Shown here piece by piece: positions 11,692 to 23,808 of a DNA stretch of 64,000 nucleotides (positions are counted from its first letter, which is position 1; each line of letters begins with the position of its first letter). The notes below the pieces were generated by a model. It had not been told where the DNA came from, ran no database searches, and saw only the letters and a list, made by a program, of their open reading frames with translations. The position numbers and the translations under genes are program-made. The stretch comes from Struthidea cinerea (taxonomy: Eukaryota; Chordata; Aves; Passeriformes; Corcoracidae), in contig VZTI01000467.1 of assembly GCA_013397865.1 (NCBI GenBank), forward strand, positions 105,517 through 169,516. The letters are read 5' to 3'.

Positions 11692-13099
11692 AAAAGCCAC
11701 CAGATTCTTTTTAAATTAAAAAGTGAACTACAGGTCTGGAAAAAATATAATAAATGTATGTCATGGCAGTGCCTGATCTGTTTTCCTGGGATGCTTTGGA
11801 TGCTTTTTGATTTTGAATTTCTTTTTCCTCATGCTGTTGCTATGGTAAGAATCAGCACATCAGGGAGAGGTATCATAGCAAATAATGTCATAAAAAATAA
11901 CCTGTATGGGCTTTGTATTTCATGGGGCAGCATAGGGTCCGTAGTTTGGAGTTATTACTGAAGCCCTGTCAAAAGAGTTTTCAAACTGGGTAGCATCTCG
12001 TTATTCGGGGATTGTTTTCATGTGATCCAATCAAGAAAGTCAACCTTTTTATCATTAAGATTACATTAACTACAAATTAATTCGTACCTCCTTTAGAAAA
12101 TATTAGGTCTTCCATAAATCAAGAGGGAAAAATAAAATGAAAAAGAAAGAATAAAAAAGCCAAAAGAAAATACAATAGGGTAATGGAGATGAAGCTAAGA
12201 AAAGCAAAATCAAACATTTTCAGGTTTTGTGGAGAATATGGGGGGGGGGGGAAGGAGCAGAAAATGATGATGTAAACCAAGATTTTCTCAACTTGACTTT
12301 TAGTAATCAAGTCATGACAAAATTGGATGAGTACAAGAACCTGGAAATACCAGCTGTGGTCTGTAATGGCATGCCAAGCTCCTACATTGTAAAGATTGAT
12401 CAAAGTGGTTGAGTACTGAAAAACAGGTGGCATCTTCAGATGGTTCCAGACCTAATTGCTGCAACTCCATTACCAAGAGTACTTGTGTACTACAGCTTGC
12501 TGAACAGAGAGCCTGTTGAAGAGAGTTTTGGTTTTCCTGAACAGAAGTTACCTACATTTCAAAATTTAATGAAACAAGCTTATCATGAGATGAGGCTCTA
12601 CTTTTAAAATAGTAACTGTAGTTACAGGTTAATTATATGCATGAGGAGAGCTGGAGAGGGGATCAGAGACTCCAAGTTCTCTGTGTAGCCGAAGACATGG
12701 GATGACAGGCAGTGGCTGTGTTGGAAGGTCAGGAAATCAGAGGGAGTCCTTATTCTCCCACTAGGAGAGAGCTGCTGGTTCTCTCCAGAGTTATGGGTTT
12801 TGGATACAGGAGACTCCAACCTGACCTGCCCATTTGATAGCCTGAAATAGAGAGACTGACCAAGAGAGTTTAATCCAAATTTAATGTTTGTCACCACAAA
12901 ACTGAGAGTTTTTTTTATAAAAATGCTTCCATCGATCCAGATGTTGCTCTAAACTGCCACCTAAATGCTATGTAGAAGAGTAGCTCTGTAATATTAAACC
13001 ATTTAAAATGGAAAGTATAAAAATATGTTTAGTTAGAGGTTTAGTTAATTCTTCAGACTACAATGACTTCACTTATTTTTGAAGCAGATGCCTCCTGAA
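11692..13099. other. Single-copy noncoding DNA
   Basis: Frames up to about 104 codons occur on the minus strand at 12119-12433, but the product is F, L and P-rich low-complexity sequence from A-rich and G-rich DNA. A 12-base G run lies at 12240-12251. No transposon, RNA gene or exon recognised. Confidence 0.55.
12240..12251. repeat. Poly-G tract (12 bases)
   Basis: Twelve G in a row in otherwise AT-rich DNA. Length polymorphism or miscounting is likely at such a tract. Confidence 0.9.
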
Positions 13100-13260
13100 T
13101 GGCAGTCAGTGGCCTCACGCCAAGCCCAGCATCCATTCGGAATCATGCAGAGTTTGCACTTCAGTAGCGTTTTAGCAATGTGACAGGCTTGCTGTCAAAT
13201 GTCCTGGCTGCAATTTGCGCGCAGTGACCTCATTCAGACCCACCCTTGTGTTTCACGGGT
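13100..13260. promoter_or_regulatory. Candidate conserved noncoding element (weak)
   Basis: Seen: a CpG-containing, repeat-free stretch with an inverted pair TGACAG-GCTTG-CTGTCA at 13181-13197, followed closely by CAATTTGCGCGCAGTGACCTC. Known: TGACAG is the core site for MEIS, PREP and TGIF TALE homeodomain factors. Inferred: possible enhancer. Not tested for conservation, so confidence is low. Confidence 0.15.
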
Positions 13261-16200
13261 TAGCTTTCTGCTGTTTAGCTGCTGTTTTGATCCAACACAC
13301 CAGATCTCATTTGCAGCATGGTTTGCAAACTCAGAGCAGCAAAGTTGTGGTGAAGGTGCCTCCTTGGCAGCAGAGGAACTGTTTTTCTCCCAAGCAATGG
13401 TGCAGCTTCTTTGGTCCTCCCACCTGTAAGCATAAGTGCTCTCACATAGTGTGAAGACAGTGGAGTTCAATAATAACTAGAGTTGAGGAAGCAGGAGGAT
13501 AAGCTGTCCAAAAACTTAGTCTTCTTGGAAAATCCTGCTCTAACATCACTCACTAACTTCCGTCAATATTAAAGAGGATTTTACGCCAAAGACCTCTCTG
13601 AAAATCCTGCTAACCTTCTGTCTTTATCAATCTTAGATGTGGATATTTCAAATCAGAGTGCAGAATTACTGTTATTTTTGGACCGTTTTTCTGAAACGCT
13701 GTTGGCAATGTGCTTCTTGCCTTCCTCCTCTTGTCTCCTGTAACGGTTGTGTTCATTTGCTGATATCAGCCACATCTGCCAGGAGAATGCAAAGCTCAAA
13801 ATACTACTCAGTCCCTCGAAATTTCTATCAGATATGTGGGTGGACAGATGAGGAGAACTCTGCAAATGGTCTCTGATGGGCTCCAAGCCTTGACAGCTCC
13901 AGACCCTCAGCACACTCCAACTAGAGGAGTCAAACAATGGCTGGACCTTCTTAGACAACTAAGAGACTTGCAATCAACAAAAGTTTGTAGACCCTCTCTG
14001 TAATGCTTTCGTTCATAACCCTGATATGATAACCACCCACATCTTTCATGGTTAACCATGGCATTCCGGGATGCTTGGCACTGTGCAGACCTCTGTTTTC
14101 TGCTGCAACTTTTGTTAGAATTGTGCTAATTTGCATTGTTATGACAGCTTCTGGTGAGTTTTGAGTAGTCATATATTTCACTAAATTGTTTATTTAAAAT
14201 GCTTCTTTGAGAAGGGTGTTATTTTGAGGTTTCAAATGTGGACGGTCTGAATGAAAAGGAATGTTCTTCTTTGTAGTCCTGTTTTGAGGATGTCTTCTGA
14301 CACATGAAACTTTCATTATCCTTTAATTATTGATAGGAAGCATTTTCTTACCAGCATAGCACTTACATACAGTGAAATCACTTTTCAGGAGAAATTACTG
14401 CAAGCAGTTTTTGGATGAGTTTCAGTTTTGCAAATTGCTTAGGTTTTTTGCCTTTTGTTTTTTCTTAGTATCCCATAAATTAAGGCACAAATTATAAGCA
14501 AGATCGTTATGCTGTCATGAATCGCTCAAGTACTAATGGCCTAATGCACTAAGCCTTAGTTAGTAATATTGTATTTTTAAAAAGACAATATTGTGAATGA
14601 AACCTGAACATGCACTGTTTTATAACTGGGCTTCCCAGAAGATTGTAAATGGATTCCTCTTCTTAGTATGTTTTTAAATAATTGATACAGCCACTGCAAG
14701 CCCTTAGTAGACAAACGAATTATTGGCTGCTGGTGACAAAATTTGGTTTGGGCATAATAACTTCACAGAGACATGGCACTGCATACATCTGCTGCTCTAA
14801 TTAGAAAGTTTGCCTAGGGTGCTTGTATCAGAAAGAGTGGGAAAAAATAGTGCTCCACAATCTGTTGTAACAGAGTGATTCCTGCAAAATGTGATTTATA
14901 CAAGATTTCTGTTTAACTCTTTCACTTCTGCTGGAACACTCTGATACCATTTTAGCAAATTTTATACAGGCAGGATGGTACTGGCCTTACCTGAATGAAC
15001 TCCCTGCTTGGAAATGCCACTTTTGTGTGCTAGATTTAGGGCCTGCAAGTGCGTTGTTCCATGGTGCCAAAGACCATTTTGTTGTCTTCTGTAGAACAGA
15101 CCATTGAGACCATTGCTGCTCTGTCCTACAGAAGTCTGCTAAGAGGTCTTGAGCTGCTCCAGCCACAGAGAATAACCAGCAACCCTAATGCTATGTCCCT
15201 TTATTCCAGGTAGGCTCTCAATTTATGATTTTTTAACATGGATAATGAAAATCAGGACTAACAGCTTAAAATGAGTTTTGGTAGCCCAGTGACAACCATA
15301 TGTTTTTGGGGCAAACTTGTTAAGCTGGGACTAAAAGCAGTTGTTGTGAGACAATGATCAAGTGCATCTTGTTTAACCGGGGAACATACAGCACCGGAAA
15401 CCAAGCCCCTTCTTACTGGAGTGGTTGGAATTCATCCAGTTGAACAGCATTCTGCTCAAAAGAGATAGCTGTTGTTACAGGAAGAATTAATTGGAAGTGT
15501 ACGAGTAAGACTGGCTTTTCTTGTTGCTGACTTTAATTTACCAATTCACCAAATATATCCTGGAAAATGATCAGTTCCAACAAATACCATGTCTGTTCCA
15601 TGACAACACATAGCAGGAGTTTGCTGTCATGGAACTATAATTTATTGCAGCTTTCTAAAGAAAGCTGGTAGGCTTGGTGGAGAGTGTAGAGAGCTAGATC
15701 TTGTTCTTCTTGAACCTCATTTAAACCAATAAATAATTCCGTAGAAGGCACTTTAAGGGAACTGAAAATAAAGCAAAGTGGAATTTAATTTAAAGAAAAG
15801 GAAAGAAATTGTGCCAAAAATGTTTATGCTTTGGAGGAAGTGAAATGTGGGCAGCCACAGGAAATTCCCTGTTATCAACCAATCTGAATGTTTCAGAGAA
15901 TAGATAAATGTCTTAAAGGCAGGTGAAAGTGTTGTGGGAGATGAAACTCTATTTTACATGTGAAATTATCTGTTCATACTATGCTATTGTGAAACAGCAA
16001 AGAGGCAGAGCAGCTCTTCAGATACGCTAATGAAATGTTTATGAAAGAAAAATCCAATATCAGAAATTGGAGAAATGTTGCAACCTGAAATGAAGGTGTA
16101 CTTTGGAATATCTGTTGTTATTTTGAATTTTCCTTATGCATATCTTTACAAAGAAAGGAGGAAGCTGTATCATGCTGACATACATTTATAGACACACAGC

Positions 16201-17242
16201 CTGACACACAGCTGGATTTGAACTTATTTCTTCTACGGTTTTATGCTCTAGCTAATCCAAGTATTTAAGTAGATTGTTAACTCAATGGTCAGTGTAGCTA
16301 TGAAAGTATTTATCTTGTTTTCAAGACCACCAATGATGTTGGTGAAATGGTATATAGAATATTTATACCTACCTACAAATTTGTTGATAAAGAGCATAAA
16401 GTCTTTATATTATTTCCATGAAATATCAGAATTTTTCTAAATAATGAAAATATAGTGGTTTTGTTCCAGAGTGTAGGGAGGAATCAGAAAGGAAAGAAGG
16501 AGAGGAAGCTACAAACTGTTGTCATTTATTTGTTCCCCCAGCAAACACCTAAAAATCAGAGAAATTTGATTGGAATGATGAGAGACTTTAGATCACCTGG
16601 AGTTGAAGTTAAGTTTATTTTCCCTGTCTGGTATGCTTATAGTGTTCTGTTTATGGGTATTTGAGGGGTTTTTACAGTTTAATGTCTGCTGAACTGAAAT
16701 ATATGGTTCTAGGGAGGATCTCATAAGGGAGGACTATATAAAATTCCTTTCTTATCCATCTAAATGATTCTGCCTTTTCAGTGAGTCATTAGCTTTTATG
16801 CAGTGTGCTGTGTTCATTTGTGGACTAATTTTTGACATATGTATTATTCATGTTGTGACTGGTATTCAAGTTTTATCAATGATTTCAGTGTCCAAAAGAA
16901 CATTAGAAAGAATGAGGAACATAATTTTGAATGCTCTGGTACTCTACATACTTGTTCGTGTTGGGCATACACCGAGACTTTTTGCATATCCTTTCGCAAT
17001 CACTCTTGATACACAAGCAAAATTGAATTAAGTATAGAATGGTATTTCAGCAGCAGCAAAATGCATTCCATTCTCATTTGTCCTGCTTGCCTCATCAGCA
17101 CAAAAGACCATATATACAGGCAATTTCTTTTCTGCCCTTCACGAGTCCCCAGACACTGGTACAACACCAAAAGCATAACAGGAGGCAGTTTTTATGCTCA
17201 AATTACTTCCTTGTTTCAGAAATGATCACTCTTCAAAAATTT
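13261..17242. other. Single-copy noncoding DNA
   Basis: All frames are short (at most about 101 codons, minus strand 13653-13958) and none is recognisable. An imperfect 14-bp stem hairpin is seen at 15595-15635. The section 14540-14870 is repeat-free and could be conserved, but no specific motif supports that. Confidence 0.55.
15595..15635. repeat. Imperfect inverted repeat, 14-bp arms
   Basis: GTTCCATGACAACA at 15595-15608 pairs with TGCTGTCATGGAAC at 15622-15635 with one mismatch, enclosing 13 bases. The stem is shorter than that of a typical microRNA precursor and no known microRNA seed is recognised. Confidence 0.6.
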
Positions 17243-17268
17243 AAAAAAAAAAAAAAAAGAGAGAGAGA
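17243..17268. repeat. A16 tract followed by (GA)n
   Basis: Sixteen A at 17243-17258 followed by about five GA units. Simple sequence; the frame crossing it encodes K, R and E repeats only. Confidence 0.85.
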
Positions 17269-17750
17269 ATCAGAAGCTGATGGTCAAAAAGTGCAAAGGT
17301 GGCTAAAACCTAAAATGTGACAGCTTAGAGATATTTCCATGGCATCTTGTTTCCATGGCCTGAAGTTCAGGGGTCTTATATCTTTCTGTGAACTTGACTT
17401 CCTGACCAACCAGTCCTGACCAGCCTGGTATAAGGAGACGCCTTTTTCCTTTTCTAGGGGATCATGGGAATCTGATACCAAACAGCATCATGGAAGATCT
17501 AGTCAATTCAGAGAAATAAATGGGAGTAAAAACATTTCAAATCACATGTGGGTAAAACTGTTACTTACAAGTGCCAGTTTGCAAGCTTTGACTAACACTG
17601 GAAAGGTTTCTGGTCAGACTTTTTCATGGGAAGCAAGTATTTCTGCCCGAGTGGGGTGAAAAAAGCAGGTGGAGGTGGGCATGTAATGTTTATCACTGAG
17701 GTATTTTTCTGTTGAAATGAGTTTCTGAAACAAAGTATTCAATCTTGTGC

Positions 17751-17806
17751 CATAGCACCACATGAGCAGGATGTGGCAGAATGTTGTCATAGCACCGCAT
17801 GATCAG
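17751..17806. repeat. Diverged 19-bp direct repeat
   Basis: CATAGCACCACATGAGCAG at 17751-17769 recurs at 17788-17806 with two substitutions, offset 37 bp. It is a small old tandem duplication. Confidence 0.7.
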
Positions 17807-20800
17807 TATAAGAAGGATGAGCAGCCAAAACCCCAGCTACACATATTTTTGGGCACCTGTTAGTAGACACCAAAAGTTCCTTGGATCTTATCTGTATCTG
17901 TAACAGACAGCTGAATGAAATACAATACTTGAAAACAATAAGGAAAAAAAGCACTAAATATTTTGAGTGTAATAGAACTACATGCCAGCAGGCAGCAGGG
18001 ATTCACAGAATGAGAGTTTCATTAAGTTGTTATATGTGTATTCATACAGAGAGATGTATGAAAAAAAATACAAGAACTTAGAATTTATGTGATGTTCTGA
18101 GCAGAAAAGAAGACAGTGCTTGTTAAAAAAACCCAGTTGATTATTTTTTGTGTCAGATGACCTAAAGGTTGGATGAAGAAAACTATAAAGTTCTGTCAGG
18201 TGACTCTGGGGGGATCCTACAATACTTTTTTTTTTAGGCACACTGTCTTAACCAGTACCAATTCTGAAGTTACTGATTTTTGATAATCCTTTGAAAATGA
18301 CAAGTGAACAGTGTTCTGTTAAAGCTCTGTCACTTTTTTGCACTGCAACTTATTGCAGGCTACTGAGCTGGACTACACACTGGAATAAGCTCTAAGTAAA
18401 AGGCAAAGATGTCATTCTTAATAAAGTAGGTCTCAAACAAAATTAGGAGAAGGAGATGCAGAGAGATCACTCAAAAATCCTCATTGCCTTATTCTAGCTG
18501 ATTATTATTGTTATTTACACATGCTGCTGCAAATTATACCTAGACTGAGTCAGTACAATTTGAGACCTGCCCTGGTCTCAAATATTTGTTGTGTAATAAA
18601 CATTCTTATGTACAATGTACCTCCTTTTCTTTGGTATAAGAATACAGTTGTGTATGAAAGGGTGTAGGAGACACCTCAATATATTTTCATTATCATCTCC
18701 TTCAAGGACAGCTGCTATCCTGCCTGGGCTCCTACAGAGTCCATCTAATACCTGAAGCATATTTTCTGCTGGTTGAAGAGTAGGTTGGGTAGTCACATTC
18801 ATATGAATTGGGGACTTAATGCATAAGACTGCCTCATACACATGCTTAAAGAAATTTTTCCTCCTGAGCTTGCTCTTGTGAGATTCATTATGAGGAAGAC
18901 TATTCCAGGCCAGTATTTGCTAAGTGCTTGGTTACAACTGAGATTTTTTCAATCTGTTATCTGCCTAGATATTCACAGTTTCCACAAAACTCAACCTAGA
19001 GAAATGCATGAGTGTGTAGTTACTGTGTGCTCTCTTTCTCTGCAGTGATATTGCATGGAATGCACTTGTGTATTCTGTGTAGAGAATCAGGTTTCAAATT
19101 CCTTATTCAAGGCCCAGTGTAGTTACAGTCTTCTGTGATTTTGATTTTCACTGAAGAACTTCCACAGACAGCTTTATTGGTGTTTTATTATGAGTCATGG
19201 TAGTCTGCTAGTCTCATCTGTTTCTGCCTAATCTCATCTGAAAATTTTAAAGTAATATTGGGTTTCCTTTTTTACTGAAATTTTAACCTGTGGGATAAAA
19301 TATAAAACATTACTAAGATATTGCCATTCAACATGATTCAGTCTAGCTGTTATATTTCCTTCGAAATCTACCCCAGTGGCTAACATTCAGAAGCACTGAG
19401 GTTTCTGGCTCTGTGGGTAAGCTCAGCATTGAAATCCCTCTTATTTCACCATTTTGAACACTTTAACATATTCCACCACAAGGTCTCTCACTGCACAGAA
19501 ATATTTTAAATAGCTCTGTTAGAGCAAGTTCAAAGGATAATCTCTCTGACATGCATTCTTCAAGCAAGACTACATTTCTCCACAACAAAAAAAATGTGTC
19601 TTACCTCTCCCCCTTCCTACTGTGAGTTGTGCCAGAGCTGTCATTTTTTCAGTGGGGATTGTTTATAAAAAGGACCTATATTCTGCTGTTCAGCACAGCA
19701 GAAACCCTTGAGTTTTCAGTTTCAGTGTATAAATATTGATTTTTGTACCTCACCAGTTTTGTTAGTTAACTCAAAGGTTATAGCATTTTTTGTTGAATGA
19801 ATGTCTTTAAGGAAATAAAATACGGTACCTTCCTGAAGACTAAGCGCTTGTTTCAGAAAGTGACCATTTAATCCCAGCAGCTAACTATAGTCTGTTTGGG
19901 GTATTCTGTCCTGGATCTGATGTGTTTTGTTGCTTAAGAAAGCCATTGTCAAAAATGACCACAGATGGCTGTTCATGTGCAAGCTATGCAAAATTTACAC
20001 GTAGACTCATGTTAAAGATATCAAAGCTCTTGGTTCCTGTTAGGTATGTATAGCTATTCTTGATGCATTTCCTATAGCAGTTTACTTAATTCTTTCAACG
20101 TGTGTTTAGATAAAACATAAATATTATTCCTCATTAGAAAGCATTGGATTTTGCAAGAGCCTCTTGATTTTGCATTTCTGTTTTCAGTACTTCAAGAAAT
20201 TAAGAACAGAGGGTAAGTTAGAACTGGGAAAGGTCCCGTGCTTTGATCCACTGAAAGTGCTCTTCATAAAAAGACTTTATAGCTAGTTATACGTGGAAAA
20301 ACTACACTTTGAACGTCAGGCTCACGCTGTGGGATTTGATTCCTAGAAGTCATATTTGTGGCTCAGTGACCAACCTTTGCTCCCCTTCCTGTGAACTTGA
20401 CTTCAGAACTCCAGCCAGTTGGAAAGCACTCTGTAACCAGAATGAGAACAGCCTCAGGCTTGCAAAGATTACAGATAGAGGATACTTGGCAATCTGAAAA
20501 ATCATCCTCACAGGTGTATATTTCAACACTTCTCTGAAAGCTCAGTTTTGCAGGTTGTTGAGAATTGCTTGGCCACCATCAATTCCTTCTGAAACTAGTG
20601 GACTAAAGCCTCAGCTTCATAAATCAGGGAAACGGCTGCTGTCCCAAATATATGCTTGATTACTACACAAAAAAGTCACATCAGACCTGAAGATGGTCTG
20701 AATTTTCAGGTCTGCATATTTTAAGTCTTCAGTTCTACCCAATATTTTTTTGGTACTAGGAAAAGTTTCTGATCCAATAGATTTGTGGGGGAGTTTGATA

Positions 20801-22648
20801 CATAGATAAGGAAGTTCCTTTATTTTTCTCTTTTCAGAGGGTAATTTTTTTATTTTTCTCTGTAAGCACTGTGTGTCTCATTCCTCCTCCACTGATTAGG
20901 ACGACGTGAAAAGCCACCTCTGACTTACCAGCAACTCTGCCTTCAAGTACCTTCAGAAGACCTTTGATGTGTAGCACCAGTTGTGCGATATAAACAGGTG
21001 GTGACATTTCAGTTACTCTGTGCAGGTAGTCTCTGCCTCAGACTTGAGGAATTGAAGACTTGATGGTGTTCCCCAGCAAATACAAGAAACAGATCTTCAT
21101 TGCATTGAGGAGATTGTGGAAAAAACTGAGGGAGAGTGAACACCGCAATTCACATAACTCGGTAAAACCTCCTGCTTTTGTCAAAAAATCCCCAAGTTTG
21201 ATAAACACAAACAAGAGCAAGGAGGGAATGGGACATGAAAGGGTAACAAGCACTCTTGTGTCTGTACTTGTCCTCATTCTACAGTCTTCTAAAGAGCCTC
21301 ACAAAGTGCTCCACACCAAGTGAGGTTTTTCACCTTCTGAGCTGTGCAGCTCACCCAGAGGGTTTCCCAGTAACTCCCACAATCTTGCCTACATGGAGAA
21401 TGCCAGCTCAAGGCTTTTTGTCAGAAGGCTTTTTGTACATTAGTGAATCAGAATTTCAGACTTGCAAGAAGGCACTCTCAGCTCAGAATCACTACTTTCT
21501 AAATGTTGTTCCTTTCATATTTAATTTTGAAGCTGTTCAGCAGGGCATCCACTCCTAGCTCTCTCCTTCTGCCAGGCTTTCATTCCTTTCTGTTTCATAA
21601 TCATCATGAAGGAGGTATTTCACACTTACCTGCAGGGTGACACAACTGCAGATTTTGTTTGGGGTGGCAATCTGACTTCCGTTGTGCAAGCCTGTCTTCA
21701 CAGCGACAGTGGTGGCAATTGTATCTGCCTCTTAGTACATAGTTAGGAGCAAATGTTCTTGCTATGCTCTTTGTTTAGTTAGAATCTGAGTATTACATCT
21801 TTCCCTTTGAATTGCACCTGGACATAAAGAAGGCTCAACTTTTCACAGCTCTTTTACAGTTTAATGTACTGCAGTTTCTTTGGTCACTGAAAGTGTCAAC
21901 TTTACTGTAAGGAAACAACACCTTGCAAGCTGTCTCAGTGAAGATGAAGATATTGCCTCTCCACAACTGTCTTCCTAATCCTTTAAGCCTTTCCTAGCCC
22001 AAATTCCTGTCAAATTAATAGGAATGCAAGAAATCTAGGACAACAACTTAAAACAATTACCAAGATCAGTCTCTGTTTGAATAATGCAATAGTTGTATAA
22101 ATATTGAAGTTAGGACTTTACATTTCTGTTTGCATTATTTCTGGCAACTAATCCTTCAAGAAGCCAAGGGGTTCATCAGTGAGAGCTGCTGATAGCTTAC
22201 ATAACCTTGTTTTGATGCTTGTTTTCATTGTGAATCCTTGCCTGGAGGTAGACAGGAAAAATTTGCAGCTAAAATTCCAGTCGCTACGTATTAATAAAAA
22301 AAAAATTAATTTTATTTTATATATGGCACAATAGCTAGCAAAGAAGCTGCATCTGCATATATTATTTGAGATAATTTTCTATTTTTAAGGTAGGGGCTGT
22401 GTAAAATTATTTGCATAATGACTGTTGGGGTATGGCAGTACTACACAAATCTTACTGTCAATAGAACTAGGAGGAAGAAAAACAATTGTGAGAGCACATT
22501 AGCACTCCAGAGTATATACTGTTAGTTCCACAAGAAAGTACTTACTGAGCTGACAAACACCGGGCAAGGTTTTCCTTGCTGCAGATAAAGTGAGTGCAGC
22601 TTCTCATTCCCATTTTAAAACAATATTTGCTATTAAGTGTCTAACCAA

Positions 22649-22673
22649 ATATATATAAATATATATATACATA
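22649..22673. repeat. (AT)n short microsatellite
   Basis: Alternating A and T with one AAAT interruption, about 25 bases. Simple sequence. Confidence 0.75.
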
Positions 22674-23618
22674 AAGCAGTTTTACTGCTAGCTATTGGTT
22701 TAAACTCACAGCATGTCTGCACCCCAGTCTCCTTCTTTCCAGAGTCTTTGCTTCGTACTGCACAGCATCCATTTCCTGCTATGTATTGGTGCCCAGCATC
22801 TCTGGGAATTAGGGGGGAAAAGACCTTGAGAAAGAGAGCACTTTCCTCCTTCTTTTAAAAGGAAAAGCAAATGTAAAAAACCCAAACTTAAGGCTTAAAA
22901 ATGAGTAATTTGGGACATGGGGCATTGACAAGGATCTAGCCTTCCATACCCTTGCTCTTGCCCTGTACTCCCCCCAGGTAAAGGCAGAGTTCCTAGCAGT
23001 GTTTTCATCAAGGATGTGCCATGAGTAGTCAAGCAACCATTCTGAGACTGGTGTCCAAGCAGCAATATTCTTGACTAATTTTGAATCTTCTGATACTAAA
23101 TACACTGCTTGTTTTAAATAACATAATGCCTATAGGAATCTTTGTGTGAATCTGCATTGAACATAACTTGCATAAGAAATTCTTATGTTTGCCCCTTAAG
23201 AGTGACCTAAAAGAGATGTGTACAGTGTCTCAAAGGCACAAAACTTCCACAATATTTTCTCTGAGTCATCACATGGGTACCTTCGAAGATCTCAGTCTTG
23301 CCCTTTTAATAACGCAACATGAACTGATGAACCTAAGCCTTGAAGCAACTACTACACTGAAATATTATTTCGGGGGTATTATCATTTACCCAAATGAATC
23401 AACATTTACCACAGTACGGCATCTTTTAGCGTCAATGAGATATACACCTTAAGATGAGAAGTCACATCAGAGAACCATCAATTATAAATAAAATGCATTT
23501 CCCTTCCTTGAACTAGTCACCAGCTCCCTTAAACACACCTGTTAGTTAACATAGAGAGCTAGGAACTTCCAGAGGGCCATTCTGTTATCAGATGGATCAA
23601 GGTGCGCTCAGTCTAAAT

Positions 23619-23808
23619 CTAACCCTAACCCTAAGCCTAACCACCTAACCCAAACCCTAATACCCTAACCCAACCCTAACCCTAACCCTAACCACCTAAC
23701 CCTAACCCTAACACCCTAACCCTAACCCTAACCCCCTAACCCTAACCTCCAAACACTAATCCAAACCCCCTAACCCTAATCCTAACCCTAACCCTAACCC
23801 TACCCCCC
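23619..23808 (-). repeat. Interstitial telomeric repeat array (TTAGGG)n
   Basis: About 190 bp of CCCTAA repeats on the plus strand, so the G-rich TTAGGG strand is the minus strand. Roughly 18 exact CCCTAA units are present, mixed with variants such as CCACCTAA, CACCCTAA and CCCCCTAA. Both sides are ordinary single-copy DNA, so this is an internal site and not a chromosome end. Vertebrate telomeres are TTAGGG; short internal arrays are known to arise by telomerase-mediated repair of double-strand breaks or by chromosome fusion. Degeneracy shows the array is not recent, or that it holds sequencing errors. The flanks have CAGTCTAAAT on the left and CAGTAAAT on the right, a possible but weak flanking similarity. 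The minus strand could form G-quadruplexes. Confidence 0.95.
23671..23750. repeat. 20-bp super-period inside the telomeric array
   Basis: Four consecutive 20-base blocks (23671, 23691, 23711, 23731) align without gaps. Each holds about three CCCTAA units plus two extra bases (CA, CA, AC or CC type) at the same phase. A simple hexamer array would have period 6 or 18, so 20 indicates duplication of a larger unit. Confidence 0.75.

Larger units (their letters stand above)
17269..23618. other. Single-copy noncoding DNA up to the telomeric array
   Basis: No frame exceeds about 100 codons and none is recognisable. Small local features are a diverged 19-bp direct repeat at 17751-17806 (37-bp offset), a 12-bp direct repeat AAGGCTTTTTGT at 21410 and 21425, and an AT dinucleotide tract at 22649-22673. 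No CR1 or LTR recognised in these 6.3 kb. Confidence 0.55.

Noticed and set aside
15089..15136. Inverted repeat CTTCTGTAG...CTACAGAAG as a possible microRNA precursor
   Set aside because: The stem is only about 16 bp with two mismatches and does not extend outward. No known microRNA seed is seen.
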